A model generated the notes under the pieces. That model saw only the letters and a list, made by a program, of their open reading frames with translations, had not been told where the DNA came from and made no database searches. This document shows, piece after piece, positions 1 through 5,174 of a DNA stretch of 6,937 nt (its first letter is position 1; each line of letters begins with the position of its first letter). Source of the stretch: an uncultured bacterium (GTDB taxonomy: Bacteria > Verrucomicrobiota > Lentisphaeria > Oligosphaerales > Oligosphaeraceae); the NCBI GenBank assembly GCA_902783355.1, contig CACZQQ010000073.1:1-6937 (forward strand), given 5' to 3'. Made by a program: the position numbers and the translations under genes.

Positions 1-175
1 CCTCCTCCACGATGGTGAAGTCCTCCGGCAGGGGAGCCGTCCGCACGCCAAAGGCGGGATGCTCCCCTTGCGGGGTGATTTTCCACGGCTCCTCGAAGCC
101 GCATTCAAGATAGGTCGAAGCCGCTGGCAGGAGCAGGGCGGAAAGAAGCGTCAGCAGGATGAGGAGGCGTCTCAT
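1..175 (-). CDS. Exported protein with N-terminal signal peptide, partial (3' end outside window)
   Basis: I read this frame directly from the minus strand: an ATG at 173-175 opens a frame that is still open at the window edge, giving 58 residues. The protein starts MRRLLILLTLLSALLLPAAS, with a short basic n-region, a leucine-rich hydrophobic core and a small-residue cleavage region, which is a textbook Sec signal peptide. The product is therefore exported to the periplasm, the outer membrane or the medium. A cysteine at residue 25 (TYLECGF) lies a little past the likely cleavage site. I do not see a clean lipobox, so secretion is preferred over lipidation. The visible mature part (residues 21-58) is acidic and polar and shows no motif I recognise. 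The gene follows an AraC-type regulator gene in the same direction but has its own promoter candidate at 217-244, so it may be a regulated target. Function unknown. Confidence 0.75.
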   Translation of the reverse strand, partial: MRRLLILLTLLSALLLPAASTYLECGFEEPWKITPQGEHPAFGVRTAPLPEDFTIVEE

Positions 176-216
176 GGCAGATTGCTGTGGGGACTGGAAA
201 GGTGAGAATCTGCCCT

Positions 217-244
217 AATATAGTATTGGATTGGAATGTTGCAA
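217..244 (-). promoter_or_regulatory. Candidate sigma-70 promoter of the exported-protein gene
   Basis: On the minus strand a -35-like TTGCAA (239-244) and a -10-like TATATT (217-222) are separated by 16 bp. The region is markedly more AT-rich than the flanking genes. Initiation near 210 would give an untranslated leader of about 35 nt before the ATG at 175. No strong Shine-Dalgarno sequence is visible ahead of that ATG. A dyad at 247-268 lies immediately upstream of the -35 element. Confidence 0.45.
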
Positions 245-246
245 AT

Positions 247-268
247 GGAAATTGTTAACAAAATTTCC
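247..268. promoter_or_regulatory. Inverted repeat / putative operator upstream of the exported-protein gene
   Basis: Arms GGAAATT (247-253) and AATTTCC (262-268) are exact inverse complements around an 8-bp centre. Overlapping them is a perfect 10-bp palindrome, TTGTTAACAA (252-261). The dyad sits between the stop codon of the AraC-type gene and the -35 element of the next gene, where an activator would bind. It could instead form a weak hairpin at the end of the upstream transcript, but no U-run follows, so an operator is the better reading. Which protein binds is unknown. Confidence 0.4.
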
Positions 269-302
269 GGAAGCTGGCCTTGTCGGCGCAGGCCGCCGGG
301 GG

Positions 303-1190
303 CTACCGCGCCTCTTTTCGGGCCTGGCGGGGGCTGTAGCCGAAGCGGTTTTGGAACTGTCGGTTGAAGTTGGAGAGGTTGCGGAAGCCGCATTTGGCGG
401 CCACCTCCGTGATGGCGTCGTCGTCCGTGCGCAGCATGGTCAGCACCATGTTCAGGCGGAAGTTCGTCAGATAGGCTCTTGGGGAGCAGCCCATGACGCC
501 GTGGAAGAGGCGTCGGAGCGTGGAGCCGCTCATGCTGAAACGCCGTGAGAGGTCGTCCATGTCGAGTTCCTCCGCGTAGTGCTGGTCGATATGGCGCAGG
601 AGAGGCAGGAGCCGCTCCATCTCCGCGCCTGTGAATCTGGCGCTGCCGTCTGCCGGTGGCTGGAGGTCTGGATAGAGACGGTCCAGCAGCTGGAGGGCCA
701 GCCAGAGGCGCGCCCGCACCATCTCCTGCCAGCCGTCTTTCCGTGTCCGCAGTTCCTCCAAAACGGCGTGCACGGTCGCCGCCAATTCTGGCATCTCCTT
801 GCAGGACAGAATATTGCGAAATGCAGGGCCGCTGAAGCGCTCCGTGTCGAGATATCTTGCGCTGCCAAGGGCCAGGCCGCGGAAGAGTCCCGCGGGGTCG
901 AAATGGAACCAGCCGCAGCGCACATGGGCGCCCTGCGTGGCGCGGGCGATGTGGACCTCGCGGGAGGAGACGAAGATGGCGTCCCCCGCCTGGAAGGGGA
1001 AGATGCGCTCTCCGGCGACGAAGAGACCCGAGCCGTCGTAGCAGTAGCCGAATTCGGGGCAGTCGTGCAGATGGGGCGTGCAGCGGGGGACTTCGCCGCG
1101 CACGTTGATGTCCGGCGGCGAGACGGGGAAGGCGGCGTCCAGCGGGATGGGCTCGCTCTGCCCCGTCGGCTGTCGGTCAGTCAATGCCAT
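303..1190 (-). CDS. AraC-family transcriptional regulator with N-terminal cupin-like sensor domain
   Basis: This 295-residue protein is a DNA-binding regulator of the AraC/XylS family, of normal length. The N-terminal half (about residues 35-130) looks like the beta-barrel ligand-sensing domain: PHLHDCPEF (39-47) and the following GERIFPFQAGDAIFV are typical of the cupin fold. The C-terminal 100 residues hold the two helix-turn-helix units. The first is around 210-230 (DMDDLSRRF, then SMSGSTLRRLF). The second is around 260-285 (ITEVAAKCGF, then NLSNFNRQFQNRFGYSP), which matches the family signature well. The start is the ATG 8 bp after the stop of the glycohydrolase gene. There is no clear Shine-Dalgarno sequence, so translation is probably coupled to that gene. 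Co-transcription with two metabolic genes suggests that it senses a related small molecule and regulates the operon or the exported-protein gene just beyond it. The ligand and targets are inferred, not shown. Confidence 0.9.
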   Translation of the reverse strand: MALTDRQPTGQSEPIPLDAAFPVSPPDINVRGEVPRCTPHLHDCPEFGYCYDGSGLFVAGERIFPFQAGDAIFVSSREVHIARATQGAHVRCGWFHFDPAGLFRGLALGSARYLDTERFSGPAFRNILSCKEMPELAATVHAVLEELRTRKDGWQEMVRARLWLALQLLDRLYPDLQPPADGSARFTGAEMERLLPLLRHIDQHYAEELDMDDLSRRFSMSGSTLRRLFHGVMGCSPRAYLTNFRLNMVLTMLRTDDDAITEVAAKCGFRNLSNFNRQFQNRFGYSPRQARKEAR

Positions 1191-1198
1191 GGGGGCCG

Positions 1199-2647
1199 TC
1201 AGAGGGCTTCGGGCAGCCAGAAGCTGGCGGTGTCGCCGATGCCGAAGAGGACGGGCACCTGGCTGCCGGAGGACTCCGTCGGGCGGATGCCGAAGAGCAG
1301 CGTGTGGGGGCCTGCCGCGGCGTCCTTCACGATGGCGGACTGGTTGGCGGGCGTGCGGTGGAAGGCGGGCACGAACATGCCGCCGTCACGGTGGAAGAGC
1401 AATTCGCCGTCAAGCCAGGCCATGATGACGCCCGGGCTGTTGACGACCACCTTGATGTCGCGCGCGCTCTTCAGCGTGAAGGGCATCTCGATGAGGCGCA
1501 AGGCGTTGGCCGGCAGGTCGGAGAGGTCAAGCGTCACATAGTTGCCGCTCAGGGCGACGGACTTGGCGCTCTTCTCGTCGAAGGCGGGCGGCATCTTGCG
1601 GAAGTCCTTCATGCACCACGGCGCGGCGTCGCAGACGCGCACGTGGACGCGGCGGGCGACGGGCGGCTGCTCCTCGACGGTCGGCCTGAGGACGGCCGTC
1701 TCGCGCAGGCCGACCACCATGTCGGTGAAGCCGTCCAGGTCGGCGGGCGGATTGAGGCCCGTTATCTCCTTGCTGAGCACAAGGCGCGTGCCGATGGGCT
1801 TGAGCCACTTTTCGCCGATGCAGCCCGGATCGCGGATGCCCATGATGGCGCCGACGGTGGCGCCGGTGCAGTCGGCGTCGTTGCCGCCGTTGACCGCCAG
1901 GCAGATGGCCTTCGAGAAGTCGCCGCCGCACAGCAGCAGCGCGGCGACCTCCATGGAGAGGTTCATGGTCACGTCGGTGAAGTTGTCGCTGCCGTGGGTG
2001 GCCATGATGCGCACGCGCACCTGCCAGAAGTCTTTCAGGTCGGCGCACCACTGCTGCGTGTCGCGGATGGCGGTCGCCAATCTGGAGGCCGACGGAATGA
2101 CGGAGAGGCCCGCGTCGATGGCTTGCGCGAGGTCATTGCCTGTGAAGAGATAACTCTCTAGGGCCGCAAGGAATTGCTCCGCGTAGATGCCGTTGCCGTG
2201 GTGGTCGAGGCACGCGTCCTCGTAGGCGTAGGCGGCGGCCAGCTTGGGGTCGCCGGGGGCGAGGCAGGCCCACAGCTCGGAGCGGATGGCGGCGCCCAGC
2301 CCGTCCGTGAAGGCGTTGTCGTATTCGCCGGTCTGCGGCGCATGGAGGCCCAGCTGGAGGTTGCGGATGCAGACGCCGTATTCGTCCCAGCAGAAATGGA
2401 TGTTCTCGCGCCATGCCTTCTCGAAGTTGCGGCGGTCGATGACGCCCTTCCAGTCGGTGGCCAGCCGGCAGGCCCAGACGACCTGCAGGTCGAGGTCGTC
2501 GTTGGGGAGCATGGTCGTCGGCACGGGATCGTAGAAATCGAGCGACAAGGGGCCGTCGAAGCCTTCGTAGGGGGCGCCCAGCGTCCCGCCAACGGCCTTG
2601 CCAAGCCACGCGCCATAGACTTTCCTGCGGTACACTTCGTTGTCCAT
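1199..2647 (-). CDS. ADP-ribosylglycohydrolase-family protein with extra C-terminal beta-rich domain
   Basis: This 482-residue protein belongs to the ADP-ribosylglycohydrolase (DraG/ARH-like) family of dinuclear metal enzymes that cleave N- or O-linked ribosyl groups. The N-terminal glycine pattern GAWLGKAVGGTLGAPYEG (12-29) is the family hallmark. The first metal-binding motif is PNDDLD (48-53), with Asn where classical members have Thr (TDD). The second is NGGNDADCT (253-261), giving Asp257, Asp259 and Thr261, followed by the usual GATVGAIMG helix. DHHGNGIYAE (148-157) is also typical. The catalytic domain ends near residue 320. The remaining 160 residues are additional and look beta-rich (for example VIMAWLDGELLF, HTLLFGI), like a galactose-binding-type sandwich. 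I chose ATG 2647 because family homology starts there and an AGGGA lies 9 bases upstream; the open frame further upstream looks random. It follows the dehydrogenase gene by 199 bp and precedes the AraC gene by 8 bp. The true substrate is unknown and may be a sugar derivative rather than ADP-ribosyl-protein. Confidence 0.88.
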   Translation of the reverse strand: MDNEVYRRKVYGAWLGKAVGGTLGAPYEGFDGPLSLDFYDPVPTTMLPNDDLDLQVVWACRLATDWKGVIDRRNFEKAWRENIHFCWDEYGVCIRNLQLGLHAPQTGEYDNAFTDGLGAAIRSELWACLAPGDPKLAAAYAYEDACLDHHGNGIYAEQFLAALESYLFTGNDLAQAIDAGLSVIPSASRLATAIRDTQQWCADLKDFWQVRVRIMATHGSDNFTDVTMNLSMEVAALLLCGGDFSKAICLAVNGGNDADCTGATVGAIMGIRDPGCIGEKWLKPIGTRLVLSKEITGLNPPADLDGFTDMVVGLRETAVLRPTVEEQPPVARRVHVRVCDAAPWCMKDFRKMPPAFDEKSAKSVALSGNYVTLDLSDLPANALRLIEMPFTLKSARDIKVVVNSPGVIMAWLDGELLFHRDGGMFVPAFHRTPANQSAIVKDAAAGPHTLLFGIRPTESSGSQVPVLFGIGDTASFWLPEAL

Positions 2648-2670
2648 CGTCTCATTCCCTGTGGGTGGTT

Positions 2671-2680
2671 TTGTTGACAA
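2671..2680. promoter_or_regulatory. Palindromic 10-mer ahead of the glycohydrolase gene
   Basis: TTGTTGACAA is an inverted repeat of TTGT and ACAA around two bases. It differs at one position from the perfect palindrome TTGTTAACAA at 252-261 ahead of the exported-protein gene. It lies 24-33 bases upstream of the glycohydrolase ATG, in the untranslated leader or promoter. Two such sites near an AraC-type gene suggest a shared operator. Chance occurrence cannot be excluded with a 10-mer. Confidence 0.3.
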
Positions 2681-2702
2681 TCGTCCTGCAAACAGCCATA
2701 AT
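2674..2702 (+). promoter_or_regulatory. Near-consensus sigma-70 promoter on the plus strand (antisense to the operon)
   Basis: TTGACA (2674-2679), 17 bp, then CATAAT (2697-2702) matches 11 of 12 consensus positions with optimal spacing. It points to the right, opposite to every gene in the window, and would direct RNA from about 2709 into the 3' end of the dehydrogenase gene. No plausible plus-strand gene follows. The -10 lies inside an 11-bp palindrome (CCATA, A, TATGG at 2696-2706), so an AT-rich -10-like TATTAT also exists on the minus strand there, without a good -35 partner. It may drive an antisense RNA or be fortuitous. Confidence 0.35.
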
Positions 2703-2711
2703 ATGGCACGT

Positions 2712-2825
2712 CTAGCGGATTTCGCCCTCCTCAAGCCCCAACGGCAGCGGCGCGGGCCGTTCGCAGGTGGTCTGCAACTCGACGCGGCGGCCGCAGCCGA
2801 CGAGGCCGATTCGTGTACAGTACAT
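2712..2825 (-). pseudogene. Possible short coding remnant or very small gene (37 codons)
   Basis: A minus-strand frame from ATG 2825 to TAG 2712 encodes 37 residues, including IGLVGCGRRVELQTTCERP. IGLVGCGRR resembles the dinucleotide-binding start of Gfo/Idh/MocA oxidoreductases, while RVELQTT followed by a short proline-rich tail resembles the C-terminus of LacI-type regulators. Both resemblances are short and may be chance in GC-rich DNA. No Shine-Dalgarno sequence precedes the ATG. It occupies the gap between the dehydrogenase and glycohydrolase genes. I see it as a weak candidate for a decayed gene. Confidence 0.15.
2814..2824. promoter_or_regulatory. Perfect 11-bp palindrome TGTACAGTACA, possible operator
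   Basis: TGTAC and GTACA are exact inverse complements around a central A, directly adjoining an AT-rich stretch (TATTAATA, 2825-2832) just downstream of the dehydrogenase stop codon. On the minus strand the AT-rich stretch could act as a -10 region for a second transcript covering the glycohydrolase and AraC genes. The palindrome is the kind of site bound by a dimeric repressor, but no binding protein can be named. Confidence 0.3.
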
Positions 2826-2846
2826 ATTAATAGAGGGGCTTGTGGG

Positions 2847-3830
2847 TCAGCAGCGGACGGCGCCCTTGATGAAGTTTGCGGTGTGGGCGGCCATCTCCTC
2901 GTTGCCGCGGTCGAACTCCTCCATCTCGTAGATGTGGTTGGTGACGCCCTTGTAGTTCCACTGTCCGGAGGCAAGCATGTCGAGGCATCTCTGGCAGAGG
3001 GTGGCCTCGTAGTCGATGCGGCGCTCGTGGCAGTTGATGGTGGTGATCGCCTTGTAGTTCCACAGCTTGTAGTCGACGGCGCGCGGCCCGTCGTTGTGGT
3101 AGCCGCCGATGCCGAGGCGGCCGTGGGCGCAGACCATCGTGCCGGCCAGCGCAAGGCCGTCCTGCGTGCCCGTGAACTCCATCACGTTCTTGAAGCCGAT
3201 GCCGAAGATGTCGGCGGCGTGTCCGTCGCGCGAGAGGTCGGGCGTGCGGATGTTCTCCCAGTCCAGGATGTATTCGCGCGGGAGTTCCTCCGGCCTGTAG
3301 CATTCGGTGGCGCCCCAGTGGCGTGCGTTCTCCAGCGCCTCGGGCCGCTTGTCGACGGCGACGATGCGGCCGTAGCCGCAGACCTTGAAGAGGGTGATCA
3401 TGCCGAGCCCCATGTAGCCGCAGCCGACCACCGCGATGGCGTCGCCAGGCAGGACCGGCATCATCTTGCCGCAGGCGCTCAGCAGGCAGGCCTGCGGCTC
3501 CACGATGGCGTCCACGTCCGACAGGTTGTCAGGCACATGGCAGGTCTGCTCGGGCCTCATCAGGGCGTACTCCTTGTAGCCGCCGCCGCCCAGGCCGGTC
3601 ACGCGGTCGCCCGCCTTGAAGCCCCGCACGTTGCGGCCGACCTTCTCCACGACGCCGACGGATTCGTGGCCGAAGGTCTCGCCCGCCTGCGCGACGCTCC
3701 ACGGATGCCATTCGGAGTGGCACATGCCCGTGTAGGTCAGTTTCACGAGCATCTGGTCGTCGTTCATCACGGGCATGGGCACGTCCACGACATGGCTCTT
3801 GCGCGGCCCCAACATCACAATCTGACGCAT
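2847..3830 (-). CDS. Zinc-dependent medium-chain dehydrogenase (alcohol/polyol dehydrogenase-like)
   Basis: This 327-residue cytoplasmic enzyme of the medium-chain dehydrogenase/reductase superfamily would oxidise an alcohol or polyol with NAD. The GroES-like N-terminal domain carries likely catalytic zinc ligands Cys37 (TGMCHSEWHPW), His55-Glu56 (GHESVGVV) and Glu111 (VEPQA). The Rossmann domain has GCGYMG (136-141), and Asp160 at the end of the second strand (VAVDKRP) favours NAD over NADP. The four-cysteine structural zinc lobe found in classical alcohol dehydrogenases is absent: sequence passes straight from GDRVTG to GGGYKEYAL, as in several shorter family members. The start is ATG 3830, preceded by purine-rich AGAGGAAAGAGG that supplies a good ribosome binding site. 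It is the first gene of a probable operon with the glycohydrolase and AraC genes. The substrate is not deducible; sugar alcohols or sugar-derived alcohols are reasonable guesses from context. Confidence 0.88.
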   Translation of the reverse strand: MRQIVMLGPRKSHVVDVPMPVMNDDQMLVKLTYTGMCHSEWHPWSVAQAGETFGHESVGVVEKVGRNVRGFKAGDRVTGLGGGGYKEYALMRPEQTCHVPDNLSDVDAIVEPQACLLSACGKMMPVLPGDAIAVVGCGYMGLGMITLFKVCGYGRIVAVDKRPEALENARHWGATECYRPEELPREYILDWENIRTPDLSRDGHAADIFGIGFKNVMEFTGTQDGLALAGTMVCAHGRLGIGGYHNDGPRAVDYKLWNYKAITTINCHERRIDYEATLCQRCLDMLASGQWNYKGVTNHIYEMEEFDRGNEEMAAHTANFIKGAVRC

Positions 3831-3864
3831 GGATCCTCTTTCCTCTGGTTGGCAGTTCGTTGGA

Positions 3865-3944
3865 TGAAAACGCGTACTGCCACATACTATATTGATGAAA
3901 AATATAAATTCTTGCAGATTTTAGCCATAAACTATGCGTTTTCA
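3865..3944 (-). promoter_or_regulatory. Promoter region of the dehydrogenase operon with flanking inverted 9-bp half-sites
   Basis: On the minus strand the AT-rich stretch holds two candidate -10 elements, TATAGT (3886-3891) and TATATT (3901-3906), but no convincing -35 at the proper distance, as expected of an activator-dependent promoter. Initiation near 3879 from the first would leave a leader of about 50 nt. TGAAAACGC (3865-3873) and its exact inverse complement GCGTTTTCA (3936-3944) bracket the promoter. TGAAAACG-type half-sites are common in operators of LacI-family regulators. The regulator is not identified here. Confidence 0.35.
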
Positions 3945-3977
3945 GCCAAAAGAAAGACCGGCAACTTGCGTTGCCGG
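3943..3977 (-). terminator. Rho-independent terminator of the sigma-factor transcript
   Basis: Read on the minus strand, CCGGCAAC and GTTGCCGG form a perfect 8-bp stem (3958-3977) closed by a GCAA tetraloop, which is a stable GNRA loop. A T-rich run (TCTTTCTTTT, ending near 3948) follows directly. On the plus strand no T-run follows, so orientation is clear. It lies about 165 bases past the stop codon of the second sigma gene and ahead of the dehydrogenase promoter, separating the two transcription units. Confidence 0.8.
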
Positions 3978-4001
3978 AACAGGACAGAAAAGAAAGAATC
4001 C

Positions 4002-4106
4002 GGAATCTCCGGAATCTCCGGAAGGTCCGGAATCTCCGGAAGGTCCGGAATCTCCGGAATCTCCGGAATCTCCGGAATCTCCGGAAGGTCCGGAATCTCC
4101 GGAAGA
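4002..4106. repeat. Tandem 9-bp array, 11 full units in two variants
   Basis: Plus-strand units are GGAATCTCC (A) or GGAAGGTCC (B), in the order A A B A B A A A A B A over 4002-4100, plus a partial unit GGAAGA to 4106. All full units match one of the two variants exactly. Every junction creates the palindrome TCCGGA. A degenerate unit (ending GAATCC) precedes the array at 3996-4001. It lies in the 3' region of the sigma transcript, between stop codon and terminator. A period of three codons keeps all plus frames open, giving low-complexity translations such as SPESPEGPE, which I do not consider real protein. Length variation by slippage is expected. Confidence 0.95.
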
Positions 4107-4141
4107 AGATAGGCTTCAGGGGGATAGGCTCTTCAGCGGCT

Positions 4142-4993
4142 TTAGTCTTCGTCGTCGGCAGGCAGCAGCTCCTCCAGCGTGCCCTTGCCTTCGATGACGG
4201 CGCGCAGGGTCTCCAGCGCCTGGTTCTGGATCTGGCGGACGCGCTCGCGGGTGCGCCCGATGGCGCGGGAGACCTCCTCCAGGGTCATGGCCTTCGTGCC
4301 GCCCAGCCCGAAGCGCAGCTTCAGGATGACGCGCTCGCGCTCCGGCAGCTTGTCCACCAGCTTGAGCATCATGTCCATCGTCTCGTTCTCCTCGATGATC
4401 TCGCTGGGGGAGTGGACCTTCTCGTCGGCGATGACGTCCTTGAACTCGCCGTCGGTGCCGTTCTGGATGGGCTCGAAGAGGGAGACGGTGGCGGTGCGGC
4501 CCTTGCGCAGGCCTGTGACAGTGCGTTCGGTGAGGTTGGCGGCGCTGGCGATCTCGCGGTTGGTGGGCGTGCGGCCGAGGGTCTGGGTCAGACGCGTCTT
4601 GGCACTCTGGATCTTGCCCAGCTTGCAGGCCGACTGGACGGGGACGCGGATGATGCGCGCCTGGTAGGCCAGGGCGCGCCGCATCGCCTGCTTGATCCAC
4701 CACGCCGCATAGCTGGAGAGCTTCGCGCCCTTGCTGGGGTTGAACTTGTCCACGGCGCGCATGAGGCCGATGTTGCCTTCGCTGATGAGGTCCATCAGCG
4801 GCAGGCCCTGGCCCTTGTAGTCGTGCGCAATCTTGACGACCAGGCGCAGATTGCTGCGGATGAGCGCCTCCCGCGCGCCCTCGTCCCCCTTGGCGATGCG
4901 CTTGGCCAGCTCGGCCTCCTGCTTCTGGTTGATGAGCTCATACTGGGCGATGCTCTGCATGTAGAGCCGCATGGTGTCGTTTTCTTGGAGCAT
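4142..4993 (-). CDS. Sigma-70 family RNA polymerase sigma factor (second of tandem pair)
   Basis: This protein of about 283 residues directs RNA polymerase to promoters. It has region 1.2 (residues 5-37, NDTMRLYMQSI), the region 2 core (38-120, NLRLVVKIAHDYKGQGLPLMDL and LSSYAAWWIKQAMRRAL), a region 3 segment (about 121-195) and region 4 (about 215-272, with the helix-turn-helix ending TRERVRQIQ). It lacks region 1.1 and the long non-conserved insert, so it is an alternative, group-2-like factor, not the housekeeping one. The chosen ATG at 4993 aligns exactly with the start of the paralogue upstream (MLQENDT versus MISDNDT). A GTG at 5068 would add 25 residues encoded by the hairpin-rich spacer and is unlikely. 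No Shine-Dalgarno sequence precedes 4993. The protein ends in an acidic tail (ELLPADDED). It is probably co-transcribed with the first sigma gene or driven from the spacer. The regulon is unknown. Confidence 0.9.
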   Translation of the reverse strand: MLQENDTMRLYMQSIAQYELINQKQEAELAKRIAKGDEGAREALIRSNLRLVVKIAHDYKGQGLPLMDLISEGNIGLMRAVDKFNPSKGAKLSSYAAWWIKQAMRRALAYQARIIRVPVQSACKLGKIQSAKTRLTQTLGRTPTNREIASAANLTERTVTGLRKGRTATVSLFEPIQNGTDGEFKDVIADEKVHSPSEIIEENETMDMMLKLVDKLPERERVILKLRFGLGGTKAMTLEEVSRAIGRTRERVRQIQNQALETLRAVIEGKGTLEELLPADDED

Positions 4994-5026
4994 AGGCGTC
5001 TGTTCTGTGATTCGGTTCTGGCGTTG

Positions 5027-5164
5027 TCCGGGGGACCCGGATATCTCATATCGCCGTGCAGGGGGCACTCGCTGCCGCCTGTCGGTCTTTGGATATTGTG
5101 GCGGGGCCTTGCGACCCCGCAGGGGAAAGACGACTCCTCATTGGCAACGGCCCCGAAAGGGGCC
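5027..5164. repeat. Cluster of short inverted repeats between the two sigma genes
   Basis: The 181-bp spacer contains six inverted repeats: TCCGGG/CCCGGA (5027-5041); GATAT/ATATC (5040-5052); GTGC/GCAC (5056-5068); GCGGGG/CCCCGC (5101-5120); an outer pair GTC.GTCTTT with AAAGACGAC (5081-5134, one bulged G) that encloses the previous hairpin; and GGCCCC/GGGGCC (5149-5164). The last might end the first sigma transcript, but no U-run follows on the minus strand. The spacing suggests either a folded leader RNA for the second sigma gene or a palindromic interspersed element (REP/MITE-like). No coding sequence is credible here. Confidence 0.6.
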
Positions 5165-5174
5165 TTCCCTGGTG

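Larger units (their letters stand above)
3831..4141. other. 311-bp gene-free stretch between the sigma operon and the dehydrogenase operon
   Basis: From right to left it holds a short imperfect direct repeat built on GATAGGCT (4109-4139), the nonamer array, the intrinsic terminator, and an AT-rich promoter region with a ribosome binding site for the dehydrogenase gene. Plus-strand frames stay open across it only because the array has a 9-bp period without stops. I see no credible gene or tRNA. Confidence 0.7.

Noticed and set aside
579..1541. Plus-strand frames over the AraC and glycohydrolase genes
   Set aside because: They are antisense shadows in GC-rich DNA with no recognisable domains, overlapping two firmly identified genes.
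2648..3154. N-terminal extension of the glycohydrolase frame into the dehydrogenase gene
   Set aside because: The added 169 residues are low-complexity Ser/Ala/Arg/Thr typical of a shadow frame; family homology and a ribosome binding site point to ATG 2647.
4002..4106. CRISPR array
   Set aside because: Units are contiguous 9-mers without spacers; it is a minisatellite.
2640..4112. Long plus-strand frame of 490 codons ending in SGISGRS repeats
   Set aside because: It is antisense to the well-supported dehydrogenase gene; no family resemblance, and the tail is again the nonamer array.
4994..5068. GTG start adding 25 residues to the second sigma factor
   Set aside because: The extra residues come from the inverted-repeat spacer and have no match in the paralogue, whose start aligns with ATG 4993.
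5149..5164. Intrinsic terminator after the first sigma gene
   Set aside because: The GC stem is strong, but no T-run follows on the minus strand, so it is kept only as an inverted repeat.
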